The notes under the pieces: model-generated
The model's database searches: none
Seen by the model: only the letters and a program-made list of their open reading frames with translations
Told to the model about the DNA's origin: nothing
Assembly (NCBI RefSeq): GCF_008704855.1
Contig: NZ_CP023691.1
Location: forward strand, 8,060,001-8,124,000
Reading direction: 5' to 3'
DNA: 64,000 nucleotides
Source of the DNA: Streptomyces platensis
GTDB lineage: Bacteria > Actinomycetota > Actinomycetes > Streptomycetales > Streptomycetaceae
Made by a program: the position numbers and the translations under genes
Shown: positions 16,721 to 26,282 of the stretch, one piece after another
Layout: each line of letters opens with the position of its first letter
Position numbering within the stretch: position 1 is the stretch's first letter

Positions 16721-18265
16721 TGCCAGGGTGCCGGCCTCCTGTTCGGCCTGCCGGCGCAGCTCCTTCTTGTCCGGCTTGCCCACATCGGTCAGCGGCAGCG
16801 CCTCGACGAAGGTGATCCGGTGCGGCTCGTACATCGCACCGCGCTCCGCGCGGACCTTCGCCCGCAGCTGTTCCCCGTCGACCTCGCTGCCGGGCGCCCG
16901 CACCACCACGGCGTGCACCCGCTCCATCCGGTCGGCGTCCCGGACACCGAACACCGCGCTCTGAAGTACCTGCGGGTGCGAGTTCAGCAGGTCCTCCAGC
17001 TCCGTGGTGTACACATGGCCGCCGACCACGACGATCATGTCCTTGAGCCGGTCGACGATGGTCAAGTACCCCTCGTCGTCGAGGAATCCGATGTCCCCCG
17101 TGTGCAGCCAGCCGTCCCGCAGGACCTCGGCGGTCAGCTCGGGCTGCTTCCAGTACCCCTTCATGATCATGGCGGAGCGCACACAGACCTCGCCGTGCTC
17201 ACCGGCCGGCAGCGGACGGCCCGACTCGTCGCGGATCTCCACCTCGACATCGGACAGCACCTTCCCCGCCGAACGCAGCCGGTCGGGGCGCTGCGGGTCA
17301 TGGTCCTCCTGGGTGAGCACGCTGATGCCGCCGGCCTCGTTCTGTCCGTAGCCCTGCATCAGCACCGGCCCGAACATCCGCACCGCGTCGGCTATCCGGG
17401 CCGGGGAGGCCTGGCAGCCGCCGTACGTCAGCATCCGCAGACTGGAGGTGTCGGTGTGCGGGGCGTCCGGGTGGTCCATCAGCTGATAGAGCAGCGGCGG
17501 CAGCAGGAACAGTTCGCTGATGCGCTCCCGTGCCAGCGTGGCGAGCACGGTGCCGGGCTCGAAGTCGTCGAGCAGGACGATCGTGCCGCCCACGTGCAGA
17601 GTCCTGTCGGCCATCGCGCCGGCGGCGTGCGCGAGGGTGGTGCAGACCAGCTGCCGGCGCTCGAACTCCGGCTGCTGCGGCAGCACTCCGTGGAACCAGC
17701 GCGCCTGCTCGAAGGTGGTGCAGATGCCCTTCGGGTGGCCGGTGGTGCCGCCGGTGTGGCGGATGGTGCACACATCGCCGGGCCGGGCCCGGCTGGCGAA
17801 CGGCTCGTCCGACTGTCCGGCCGCCAGTTCCAGCAGATCCGCGCCCGTCTTCGCGGGGCCGAGGGTGAGGACGTCCGGCACCGGCGCCAACTCGGTGACC
17901 TCGGCGGCCCGTTCGGCATACCGCGGATCGACGATCAGGGCCCGGGTCTCGACATCGCGGACGATGGCGGCCTGAGACTCGGCGGACAGCTTGTTGTAGA
18001 GGTGGTTGACCCGGGCGCCGATCAGGTTGGCGGCGTAGCGGGCGGCGAGGGTCTCCGGGAGATTGCCGCTGAGCAGGGTGACGGTCGCTCCGCGGTCGAC
18101 GCCCCGGGCGCGCAGGGCGCGGGCCAAGCGGTGGATGAGTGAGCGGAGTTCGCCCGCGGTGACGCGGCGGCCCTGGTGGACCAGGGCTTCGCGCGCCGGG
18201 TCGGCGCTAAGCGCATCGAGGTTCTCCTCCACGTAGGTACGGAATGTCCGGGCGGCGATGGGCAT
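16718..18265 (-). CDS. AMP-forming acyl-CoA ligase
   Basis: A 515-aa ANL-superfamily ligase that would activate a carboxylic acid as an acyl-AMP and then a CoA ester. Motifs are RHTGGTTGHPKG (P-loop-like A3), YGQNEAGG (A5), GWLHTGDIGFLDDEGY (A7), DRLKDMIVVVGGHVY (A8) and the C-terminal catalytic Lys in GKPDKKEL (A10). The substrate cannot be read; the operator upstream suggests control by a MarR-type protein as in aromatic-acid pathways (inference). ATG at 18265 is preferred over the GTG at 18304, whose extra 13 codons contain the AGGAGG ribosome binding site. Confidence 0.87.
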   Translation of the reverse strand: MPIAARTFRTYVEENLDALSADPAREALVHQGRRVTAGELRSLIHRLARALRARGVDRGATVTLLSGNLPETLAARYAANLIGARVNHLYNKLSAESQAAIVRDVETRALIVDPRYAERAAEVTELAPVPDVLTLGPAKTGADLLELAAGQSDEPFASRARPGDVCTIRHTGGTTGHPKGICTTFEQARWFHGVLPQQPEFERRQLVCTTLAHAAGAMADRTLHVGGTIVLLDDFEPGTVLATLARERISELFLLPPLLYQLMDHPDAPHTDTSSLRMLTYGGCQASPARIADAVRMFGPVLMQGYGQNEAGGISVLTQEDHDPQRPDRLRSAGKVLSDVEVEIRDESGRPLPAGEHGEVCVRSAMIMKGYWKQPELTAEVLRDGWLHTGDIGFLDDEGYLTIVDRLKDMIVVVGGHVYTTELEDLLNSHPQVLQSAVFGVRDADRMERVHAVVVRAPGSEVDGEQLRAKVRAERGAMYEPHRITFVEALPLTDVGKPDKKELRRQAEQEAGTLA

Positions 18266-18321
18266 GATGTAGGGCTTCCTCCTGACGCCGGCGGGTGCGG
18301 GCACGTACGCCGGGGTGTTTA

Positions 18322-18336
18322 GTTGCTAGAGGCAAC
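18322..18336. promoter_or_regulatory. MarR-like operator in front of the AMP-ligase gene
   Basis: A perfect 5-bp inverted repeat GTTGC-TAGAG-GCAAC lies 57 nt upstream of the ligase start, the spacing and TTGC/GCAA form typical of MarR-family sites. No regulator gene is adjacent. Confidence 0.4.
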
Positions 18337-18354
18337 CAAAGTCAGAATAGTCGC

Positions 18355-18372
18355 TGGAGATCGACATCTCCA
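18355..18372. promoter_or_regulatory. second palindrome in the divergent intergenic region
   Basis: TGGAGAT-CGAC-ATCTCCA, a perfect 7-bp inverted repeat with a 4-nt centre, 18 nt from the first palindrome. The 18266-18767 gap separates the divergent ligase and sensor-phosphatase genes and holds no other gene. Confidence 0.35.
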
Positions 18373-18767
18373 AGTCGGCTGCCGGGTACGGGGCGAGCGC
18401 CGGTCACGGGCCGCCGCGGCCTGCCTTGCGGTGCGTGGTGGTCACCGGTCGCGGCGGGCCTCCGGCGCCCGGTGATCACTGACTGCGGTCGGCCGCACGA
18501 CGGACGGTCACCGTCCCGGCTGCCCCCTCGGAACCCGTCCGGAATCATCGCCCCGAATATCGTCAACGTGGTCGCCGACCTGGGAACCCGCGTCGGATAA
18601 TGCTCCCTCGCGCACGGGGCGCGGACACCCTGCGGATCTCGCTCTCCCTGCGGGTCCGTCCCGTGTCGAGGGATGATGGGGAGCAACGGAAGCACAGCGA
18701 GAACCGGCCGATGTACGGAGAGCGCCACGGCTGTCGGTCTGCGATGACCGATGGAAGGAGTGCCTGG

Positions 18768-20852
18768 ATGGGTGCGACCGACGCGTTCCCCGAAGGTGCT
18801 GCCCAGGTGGGGGCCACACCCGGGCAACCCGGCGGCCTGCTGGACGTGCTGGGCGTCGCCGCGGTGATGCTGGACGCGGACGGACGGATAACCCTCTGGA
18901 GCCCGCAGGCCGAGTCGCTGTTCGGCTGGACCGCGGAGGAAGCGCTCGGCCGGTCCGCCGCGCAGCTGCTGGTCGGACCGGAGCACTTCGATCTGGTCCT
19001 GGGCCTGTTCTCCCAGGTCATGGCGGGCGGCGAGAGCTGGGCCGGCGTCTTCCCCGTCCAGCACAAGGACGGCAGCACCCGCCTGGTGGAATTCCGCAAT
19101 ATGCGGCTGCTGGACGAGCGCGGTGAGTCCTACGCCCTGGGCATCGCCACCGATCAGGCCGTGCTGCGGCGGGTCGAGCGGGACCTGGCGCTGTCCGTCC
19201 GCCTGGTGGCCCAGTCGCCGATCGGCCTGGCTGTCCTGGACACCTCGCTCCGCTTCGTGATGGTCAACCCGGCGCTGGAGCGCATCAACGATCTGCCCGC
19301 CGACCAGCACATCGGCCACGATGTCCGGGAGACGCTGTCGTTCCTGGACACCGACACCATCGTGTCCAGCATGCGCGCGGTCCTCGACACCGGCACGCCA
19401 CTGCTCGACCAGTACACCGTCGGCCGCACCGCCGCCGACCCGCACGCCGAGCGGGCCTGGTCGGTGTCGTACTACCGGCTGGAGGATGCCCACGGCCGGG
19501 TGCTGGGGCTGGCCACCTCCGTCGTGGACGTCACCGAGCAGCACCGGTCCGCCACCGAGGCGGCCCGCGCCCGCCGGCGGCTGGCCGTCATCGCCGACGC
19601 CTCCGCCACCGTCGGCACCACCCTCGATGTCGACCAGACCGCGCACGAACTCGCCGACGTCATCGTGCCCGAGCTGGCGGACCTGGCCGCGGTCGATGTC
19701 CTCGACGCCGTACTGAACGGCCGGCGCCCGACCTCGCTCTCCCGTGGCGGCCCGGCCCGCTTCCGGGCGCTCGCCGTAGCGGCGGCCTACTCCACCGAAG
19801 CCGTCCGGGCCGCCGACCCCACCGGCCAGATCGCCTCCTACGAGGCCGACCGGCTGATCACCCGCTGTGTGACCGAGGCCCGTCCGGTGCTCGTCCCCCA
19901 GGTCAGCGAGGGCGACCTGCCGCACATCGCCGCCGACCCGCAGGGCGCCGCGCTCCTCGGCAAGGCCGGACTGCACTCCTACCTCGCCGTGCCGCTGATC
20001 GCCCGCGGTGAGGTCCTCGGCGCGCTGTCGCTGTACCGCGTCCGCAACCCGGAGCCGTTCGACGAGGACGATGCGGTGCTCGCCGTCGAACTGGCCGCCC
20101 GGGCGGCGGTGTGCATCGACAACGCCCGTTCGTACCAGAGCGAACGCCGCACCGCGCTCACCCTCCAGCGCCATCTGATGAACCACCGGCCGCCGCAGCC
20201 CACGGCGATGGAGATCGCCTACCGCTACCAGCCCGCCCAGGCGGCCAGCGAGGTCGGCGGCGACTGGTTCGACGCCATCCCGGTGGCCGGCGACAAGACC
20301 GCGCTGGTGGTCGGGGACGTGATGGGCAGCGGCATCAACGCCGCCGCCACCATGGGCCAGCTGCGCACCACCGCCCGCGCCCTGGCCGACCTCGACCTCG
20401 ACCCCGCCGAAGTGCTCCGCCATCTCGACCACATCGCCGTCGGCCTCGACCCGGCCTTCGCCACCTGCCTGTACGCCGTGTACGACCCGCACCGCATGGA
20501 GTGCCGGATCGCCGTCGCCGGGCATCTGCCCCCCGTCGTCGTACGGCCGGACCGGGCGCCCGAGTTGCTCGATCTGCCCACCGGGGCGCCGCTCGGGGTC
20601 GGTGGCGTCCCCTTCGAGCAGACCACGGTGGCGCTGCGCGAGGGCGACCAACTGGTGCTCTACACCGATGGGTTGATCGAGACCCGGGACCAGCCCATCG
20701 ACGCCCGCCTGGACACCCTGCTGGAGCTGCTGGCCGAGCCCCAGCAGGATCTGGAGGGCTTGTGCGATCGCCTCCTGCGCTCCCTGCGCGATGAGCACGA
20801 CCACGACGATGTCGCGCTGCTCATCGCCCGCCCGCATACGCACAAGGACTGA
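18768..20852 (+). CDS. PAS-PAS-GAF-SpoIIE phosphatase sensor
   Basis: A 694-aa soluble sensor phosphatase. Two PAS domains occupy residues ~26-130 (VMLDADGRITLWSPQAE) and ~145-265 (VLDTSLRFVMVNPALERIN), a GAF domain ~280-440, and a PP2C domain ~455-690 with VGGDWFDAIPV, VGDVMGSGINAAATMGQLR and DHDDVALLIAR. It would dephosphorylate an anti-sigma antagonist in response to a small ligand, light or redox signal. ATG at 18768 is chosen because GGAAGGAG at 18753-18760 stands 7 nt upstream; ATGs at 18711 and 18744 lack this. No signal peptide or membrane segment. Confidence 0.87.
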   Translation: MGATDAFPEGAAQVGATPGQPGGLLDVLGVAAVMLDADGRITLWSPQAESLFGWTAEEALGRSAAQLLVGPEHFDLVLGLFSQVMAGGESWAGVFPVQHKDGSTRLVEFRNMRLLDERGESYALGIATDQAVLRRVERDLALSVRLVAQSPIGLAVLDTSLRFVMVNPALERINDLPADQHIGHDVRETLSFLDTDTIVSSMRAVLDTGTPLLDQYTVGRTAADPHAERAWSVSYYRLEDAHGRVLGLATSVVDVTEQHRSATEAARARRRLAVIADASATVGTTLDVDQTAHELADVIVPELADLAAVDVLDAVLNGRRPTSLSRGGPARFRALAVAAAYSTEAVRAADPTGQIASYEADRLITRCVTEARPVLVPQVSEGDLPHIAADPQGAALLGKAGLHSYLAVPLIARGEVLGALSLYRVRNPEPFDEDDAVLAVELAARAAVCIDNARSYQSERRTALTLQRHLMNHRPPQPTAMEIAYRYQPAQAASEVGGDWFDAIPVAGDKTALVVGDVMGSGINAAATMGQLRTTARALADLDLDPAEVLRHLDHIAVGLDPAFATCLYAVYDPHRMECRIAVAGHLPPVVVRPDRAPELLDLPTGAPLGVGGVPFEQTTVALREGDQLVLYTDGLIETRDQPIDARLDTLLELLAEPQQDLEGLCDRLLRSLRDEHDHDDVALLIARPHTHKD

Positions 20853-20973
20853 CGGGGCGGACGGGCGGCGCGGGGCCGGCCGGACCGGCCGCCGGGCCGC
20901 GAGACCGGCAACGGATCCGGCGGCGGCCCGCGGGAATCCGCACCCTCCGTCCGGCCGCGAAATCCGCTTGAAT

Positions 20974-20991
20974 TCCATGATGGATCATGGA
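20974..20991. promoter_or_regulatory. 18-bp palindrome upstream of the APC permease gene
   Basis: TCCATGAT-GG-ATCATGGA is a perfect 8-bp inverted repeat in the 341-base gap 20853-21193, which is AT-richer than its surroundings and carries no gene. It could be the operator of the downstream permease. Confidence 0.35.
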
Positions 20992-21193
20992 TAAGCGTTC
21001 CGGGAGTCCCCTCTAGCTACGGATTTCGTTGTCCGCGGGCCTTAACGAGACCTTGACGTGAGTCGTCGGCAGGGGTTGTATTCGGTCACCAAAGCGGGGC
21101 CTGTGGGAATCCGGGTCCGCACCGTTTTGCGGCGCTCGTCCCCCGAAGTGCCACCCCTCATGCCGCCAGCACCGATGGGATACGGATACCGAT

Positions 21194-22645
21194 ATGCCCT
21201 ACACGCCTGTTGCCCCCGCAGCACCCGAGCGGGACACCCGTAGCGCGACCGAGGGTGACACCTCCACCGGCCCCAAACTCACCCGGTCGATCGGTGTCGT
21301 CGGCGGCACCCTGCTCACGCTGTCCTGTCTGACCCCGGCGTCCTCGCTCTTCGTGATCGTGCCGGACTCCTTCGCCGGCCTGGGCACGGGCACCGCACTG
21401 ACCATCGCCGTCGCGGCCCTGCTGTGTATCGGAGTGGCCTTCACCTACTCCGAACTCGGCACGCTGATCCCGAGCTCGGGCGGCGAGTACGCCATGGTCG
21501 GCACGCTCATGGGCCGCCTCGCCGGGTGGCTGGTTTTCGTGCTTTCGCTGATCGTCGTCATGATCGTGCCGCCCATCATCGCCCTGGGCACCGCCGACTA
21601 TCTGGCGCCGATCGTGCACCTGGATCCGCAGTACACCGCCGCAGCCGTGATGCTGCTGGCCACCGCGATGGGCCTGCTCGACCTGCGCGCCAACGCCTGG
21701 ATCACCGGCATCTTCCTGGTGCTGGAGGTCGTGGCCTGTGCGGTCGTCGCCTTCCTGGGCTTCACCCACACCCAGCGCTCCGCGTCCGTCCTCGTGCACC
21801 CCGTGATCGATGCCGGCGGCGGCCACAGCACCGCCGTCACCGCCGGGCTCATCGTGACCGGGCTGGCCACCGCGCTCTTCATCCTCCAGGGCTTCTCCAC
21901 GGCCGTGTACCTCGCCGAAGAGATGGACAACCCGCGTCGCAATGTCTCCCGCACCGTGCTGTGGACGCTCGGCATCGGCGTGGCCGTCGTCCTGATCCCG
22001 GTGGTCGCGATCACCCTCGGCGCCCCCGACCTGAAGACCCTCGGCGCCGGTGACGTCGCCGGCATGGTGCAGGACTGGAGCAACTCGGGCATCGGCACCT
22101 TCGTCAGCCTCTGCATCGCCCTGGCGATCATCAACGCGGCGATCGTGATGGTGATCCAGAACTCCCGCGTGGTCTTCTCCTCGGCGCGCGACGCGGCCTG
22201 GCCGGCCGCCGTCAACCGCGTCTTCTCGCATGTGGGCCGGCGCTTCGGCTCCCCCTGGGCGGCCACCCTCGCGGTGGGCGTCCCCGGCGCGGCGCTGTGC
22301 TTCGTCAACCTCGACACCCTGAGCGAGGTCACCGGTGTCGCCGTCGCCGCGATGTATGTCTTCGTCGCCCTGGGAGCCCTGGTCTCGCGCCGGGGTAAGC
22401 ACAAGCACCGGGCGGCCTGGCGGATGCCGCTGTGGCCGGCGGTTCCGGCGCTGCTGGTCATGGTGCTGGCGTGGGTGCTCTGCCAGCAGAGCGTCAAGAG
22501 CCTGGTGATCACCGGCGGCATCGTGGCCGCCGCCGCGCTGTACTGGGCGTGCTATCTCCGCCCGCGCCAGGAGACGCACTGGGTGATCTCGGTACCCGAG
22601 GATGAGCAGGCCCCGCCCGAGAAGCCCGCCTCGCTGCCCGTATAG
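21194..22645 (+). CDS. APC-family amino-acid permease
   Basis: A 483-aa permease with about 12 helices. The N-terminal signature is IGVVGGTLLTLSCLTPASSL (~residues 34-53), followed by the TM3 motif YSELGTLIPSSGGEYAMVGT, and EEMDNPRRNVSRTVLW near residue 243 is the conserved loop of the superfamily. It is a different subgroup from the permease at 10126. Substrate unknown. The ATG at 21194 has only a weak upstream purine stretch, while the frame is unmistakable. It is monocistronic and ends in a clear terminator. Confidence 0.85.
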   Translation: MPYTPVAPAAPERDTRSATEGDTSTGPKLTRSIGVVGGTLLTLSCLTPASSLFVIVPDSFAGLGTGTALTIAVAALLCIGVAFTYSELGTLIPSSGGEYAMVGTLMGRLAGWLVFVLSLIVVMIVPPIIALGTADYLAPIVHLDPQYTAAAVMLLATAMGLLDLRANAWITGIFLVLEVVACAVVAFLGFTHTQRSASVLVHPVIDAGGGHSTAVTAGLIVTGLATALFILQGFSTAVYLAEEMDNPRRNVSRTVLWTLGIGVAVVLIPVVAITLGAPDLKTLGAGDVAGMVQDWSNSGIGTFVSLCIALAIINAAIVMVIQNSRVVFSSARDAAWPAAVNRVFSHVGRRFGSPWAATLAVGVPGAALCFVNLDTLSEVTGVAVAAMYVFVALGALVSRRGKHKHRAAWRMPLWPAVPALLVMVLAWVLCQQSVKSLVITGGIVAAAALYWACYLRPRQETHWVISVPEDEQAPPEKPASLPV

Positions 22646-22665
22646 GACGTAGAAGCCGCAGAACC

Positions 22666-22695
22666 GCCCGCCCGGAGCTTCGTGCCCGGGCGGGC
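22666..22695 (+). terminator. intrinsic terminator after the APC permease
   Basis: A perfect 10-bp GC stem GCCCGCCCGG/CCGGGCGGGC with a 10-nt loop is followed by CTTCTTGTT, a T-rich tail. It also lies at the 3' end of the convergent hypothetical gene. Confidence 0.82.
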
Positions 22696-22702
22696 CTTCT
22701 TG

Positions 22703-23137
22703 TTACCGCCCGGTGAGCCGGGAGAGCGCCAGCGCGTCCAGGAGGAGGCATACGTGGTCGACGGCGTCCCGCCCGGCGGGGCTCTCGGCCACCGGGGCGT
22801 CATCGAGCAGCCCGGCGGTTCCCCGCAGCAGGTCCAGCAGGCGCCCGGTCAGGTCGGCAGCCGGTTCCGTGTGCGCAAGGGCGGACCGGATCTGCTCGCT
22901 CGTGAGCGGCAGACCGGTTTCGAGGAAGTGGAACAACGCCACGGCGGCACGCCGGTCGGCATCGTTCGGCTTCCACAGTCCGAGCGCGTGGTGGTCGATG
23001 AGTGCGGCCGCCTCGGCTCGGATCTCCTCGGGAACATGCATGCCCACGAACGTCTCATACCGTCCCGACGGCGAGTGCGCGAGCAAGGGTGCCCCCGGGT
23101 CCGTCCTCGGGCCGCCACCGGGTTCCTGGTGAACCAT
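22703..23137 (-). CDS. hypothetical protein (144 aa)
   Basis: Not recognised. The C-terminal ~110 residues are helical and Leu/Ala-rich (for example IRAEAAALIDHHALGLWKP and AVALFHFLETGLPLTSEQI), with good codon bias; the first 40 residues are Gly/Pro-rich. The start is set at the ATG at 23137; an internal ATG at 23041 (MHVPEEIRAEA) would give 112 aa and matches the start of the well-folded part. No membrane segment or signal peptide. It stands alone between two convergent or divergent neighbours. Confidence 0.6.
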   Translation of the reverse strand: MVHQEPGGGPRTDPGAPLLAHSPSGRYETFVGMHVPEEIRAEAAALIDHHALGLWKPNDADRRAAVALFHFLETGLPLTSEQIRSALAHTEPAADLTGRLLDLLRGTAGLLDDAPVAESPAGRDAVDHVCLLLDALALSRLTGR

Positions 23138-23502
23138 GCTGACCAGGCATGTTGCGCCGGCGCTGAGCTCACCCGACCGGCAGAGCCCGATCAGGCAAGC
23201 GGCCGGGCCTGTGGCAAGAGTTACATGAACCCCCGGTGCCTTGGGCGATTTGTTCCCGATGTGGTGGCGCCCGGCCGCGGCCGGGTATGTCCCCTTAGTC
23301 GGAGAGGTTCGCATGTGTGCAGCAGGAAAACCTACCCGGGGGTCTTCCCGCCCTCTGGCGCCCCGCCACGGATCACGGGATCATCCTCGGAAAAGCCGTG
23401 AGGCCACCCGGCGGGACGGGACCTCGCGGACATGCCCTGGTGGCTGCTGCGCTCCGCATCGCGCGGCTCGCCCACCGTATGCGGGAGGTGTAGAAAGAGG
23501 AC

Positions 23503-26232
23503 ATGGCCGGACGCTACGGCCGCCCGCGTTCGGTTCTCAGGATGCGAACTGTCGCAGGTCAGGTCTTTCTCCTGCAGGTGGCGATCGTGGTGTTGCTCGT
23601 CGCCGCCGCCATCGCAGCACTGGTGCTGCAATCCCGGGCCGACGGAGACCGTGAAGCCCGCAACCGGTCCGTGGCCGTCGCAGAGGCCTTCGCGAACGCG
23701 CCCGGCATCGAGGCGGCGCTGAAGAGCGCCCACCCGACCACCGTGCTCCAGCCGCGGGCGGAGGCCGCCCGCAAGCGCTCCGAGGTCGACTTCATCGTCG
23801 TGATGAACACCCAGGGCATCCGCTACACCCACCCCATCGCCAACCGGATCGGCAAGAAGTTCGTCGGCACACTGCAACCGGCGCTGGCCGGCGGGGTGGT
23901 CACCGAGAAGATCACCGGCACCATCGGGCCGCTCGTCCAGGCCGTGGTGCCGGTCTTCAGCCACAGCGGCCCGGACAAGGGAAAGGTCATCGGGCTGGTC
24001 TCGGCCGGGATCACCGTCAACCGCGTGAGCGGTGTCGTCGATGACCAGTTTCCGCTGCTGTTCGGCGCCGCGGCCGGCGTCCTCGCGCTGACCACCGGCG
24101 GCACCGCGCTGGTCAGCAGGCGACTGCGGCGTCAGACCCACGGCCTCGGCCCGGCCGAGATGACCCGGATGTATGAGCACCACGACGCGGTGCTGCACGC
24201 CGTACGCGAAGGCGTGATCATCGTGGGCGGCGACGGCTGTCTGCTGCTCGCCAACGACGAGGCGCGCCGGCTGCTCGGCCTGTCACCGGACGTCGAAGGA
24301 CGCCAGGTCGCCGATCTCGGGCTCGACCCCGCCACCGCCCACCTGCTGGCCTCGGGCCGGGTCGTCACCGACGAGGTCCACCCGGTCGGCGACCGGCTGC
24401 TGGCCGTCAACCAGCGCTCGACGGACCAGGCCGGCGGGCCGCCCGGCAGCGTCACGACGCTGCGCGACACCACCGAGCTCCGTGCGCTGACCGGCCGCGC
24501 CGATGTGGCCCGCGGCCGTCTGAAGCTCCTCTACGACGCCGGTACCGAGATCGGCACCACTCTGGACGTGGTGCACACCTGCGAGGAGCTCGCACAGTTC
24601 GGCGCCACCCGCTTCGCCGATATCGTCACGGTCGACCTGGCCGAGGACGTGCTGATCGGAGAGGAACCCACGTCGCCCGGCGGCGCGACCGTCGAGATGC
24701 GGCGGATAGCGTCCAGAGGCGCCCCGCCGGACAGCGGCCTCTACCCCGTCGGCAGGCTGATCCGCTTCGAGCCGGCCACCGCCCTCGGCGCCGGCCTCAC
24801 CACCGGCAAAGCGGCCCTGGAAGCGGATCTCTCGGCGTTCGCCGGCTGGCATCTTCAGAGCCCCGAACGCGCCAGGAAGATCGTCCAGCACGGTATCCAT
24901 TCCAGGATCTCGGTGCCGCTGCGCGCCCGCGGCGTCATCCTGGGCGTGGCCATCTTCTGGCGCTCGAACGAGCCCGAGCCCTTCGAGGAAGAGGATCTCT
25001 CGGTCGCCGAGGAGCTGGTCGCCCGCGCCGCGGTGAGCATCGACAACGCCCGCCGCTACACCCGCGAGCACACCATGGCGGTCACCCTCCAGCGCAGCCT
25101 GCTGCCCCGCGCCCTGCCGGAACAGAACGCCGTCGAGGCGGCCTACCGCTATCTGCCCGCGCAGGCCGGCCGCGGCGGACTCGGCGGCGTCGGCGGTGAC
25201 TGGTTCGACATCATCCCGCTGCCCGGCGCCCGGGTGGCACTCGTCGTCGGCGATGTCGTGGGCCACGGACTGCATGCCGCCGCCACCATGGGCCGGCTGC
25301 GCACCGCCGTCCACAACTTCGCCAACCTGGACCTGCCGCCCGACGAGATCCTCTGGCACCTCGACGAGCTCGTCACCCGCATCGACCAGGACGAGGGCGC
25401 CGAGGAGGCCGAGGGCTCGATCACCGGGGCCACCTGCCTCTACGCCATCTACGACCCGGCGTCCGGGCACTGCACCATGGCCCGCGCCGGGCACGTCCAG
25501 CCCGTCCTGCTGCGTCCTGACGGCACCGCCGAGGTCGCCGACGTGCCAGGCGGCCCGCCGCTCGGGCTCGGCGGTCTGCCCTTCGAGACCTGGCAGCGGC
25601 AACTGCCCGAGGAGAGCCGTCTGGTGCTCTTCACCGACGGCCTCGTCGAGGACCGGAACCGGGACCTCGACGAGGGCATGGCGCTGCTGAGCCGCACACT
25701 GGCCGATCACCCCGGCCGGACACCGGACGAGACCTGCGAGGCCGCGCTCGGTGCGCTGCTCCCGGACCGGCCCAGCGACGACATCGCGCTGCTCGTCGCC
25801 CGCACCCGGGTGCTGGACACCGCGCATGTCGCCGACTGGGACGTGCCGCCCGACCCCTCGGCGGTGGGCCAGATACGGGCCGCGGCGGTCCGCAAGCTGA
25901 TCGAGTGGGGCCTGGCGGAGGAGGCGTTCACCGCCGAGCTGATCCTCAGCGAGCTGGTCACCAACTCCATCCGGTACGCCGCCGGGCCCATCCGCGTACG
26001 CCTGATCCGGGACACCTCCCTGATCTGCGAGGTCTCCGACCGCAGCAGCACCTCACCGCATCTGCGGCAGGCCGCCACCACGGACGAGGGCGGCCGCGGG
26101 CTCTTCCTCGTCGCCCAATTGGCCGAACGGTGGGGGACCCGTTACACGACCAGCGGCAAGGTCATTTGGACGGAACAGGCCCTCACCGGCCTGGATGTGG
26201 TCGCGGTCGAGGCCGACGGCGAGGATCCTTGA
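23503..26232 (+). CDS. membrane sensor: Cache-PAS-GAF-SpoIIE phosphatase-HATPase
   Basis: A 909-aa multi-domain protein. A first transmembrane helix (~19-42), an extracytoplasmic Cache-like sensor (~43-187, with DFIVVMNTQGIRYTHP) and a second helix (~188-207) form the input module. A PAS domain (~225-330), GAF domain (~345-520), PP2C domain (~540-765, with GGDWFDIIPLPGARVALVVG) and a C-terminal Bergerat-type ATPase (~785-900, with LILSELVTNSIRYAAG and DEGGRGLFLVAQLAERWG) follow. Having both phosphatase and anti-sigma kinase domains on one chain allows two-way control of an anti-sigma antagonist. The Cache/PAS arrangement resembles DcuS/CitA-type sensors of carboxylates. Confidence 0.88.
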   Translation: MAGRYGRPRSVLRMRTVAGQVFLLQVAIVVLLVAAAIAALVLQSRADGDREARNRSVAVAEAFANAPGIEAALKSAHPTTVLQPRAEAARKRSEVDFIVVMNTQGIRYTHPIANRIGKKFVGTLQPALAGGVVTEKITGTIGPLVQAVVPVFSHSGPDKGKVIGLVSAGITVNRVSGVVDDQFPLLFGAAAGVLALTTGGTALVSRRLRRQTHGLGPAEMTRMYEHHDAVLHAVREGVIIVGGDGCLLLANDEARRLLGLSPDVEGRQVADLGLDPATAHLLASGRVVTDEVHPVGDRLLAVNQRSTDQAGGPPGSVTTLRDTTELRALTGRADVARGRLKLLYDAGTEIGTTLDVVHTCEELAQFGATRFADIVTVDLAEDVLIGEEPTSPGGATVEMRRIASRGAPPDSGLYPVGRLIRFEPATALGAGLTTGKAALEADLSAFAGWHLQSPERARKIVQHGIHSRISVPLRARGVILGVAIFWRSNEPEPFEEEDLSVAEELVARAAVSIDNARRYTREHTMAVTLQRSLLPRALPEQNAVEAAYRYLPAQAGRGGLGGVGGDWFDIIPLPGARVALVVGDVVGHGLHAAATMGRLRTAVHNFANLDLPPDEILWHLDELVTRIDQDEGAEEAEGSITGATCLYAIYDPASGHCTMARAGHVQPVLLRPDGTAEVADVPGGPPLGLGGLPFETWQRQLPEESRLVLFTDGLVEDRNRDLDEGMALLSRTLADHPGRTPDETCEAALGALLPDRPSDDIALLVARTRVLDTAHVADWDVPPDPSAVGQIRAAAVRKLIEWGLAEEAFTAELILSELVTNSIRYAAGPIRVRLIRDTSLICEVSDRSSTSPHLRQAATTDEGGRGLFLVAQLAERWGTRYTTSGKVIWTEQALTGLDVVAVEADGEDP

Positions 26233-26282
26233 GCTGACGGAATGGATGAGCTCGGGGGCTCCCAGCGCCATAGGAGGCCGTG

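Noticed and set aside
16438..16785. Minus-strand frame of Val/Ala/Glu repeats opposite the His-rich protein
   Set aside because: It is the simple complement of the His and Gly/Phe codon repeats; the plus frame has a signal peptide and ribosome binding site.
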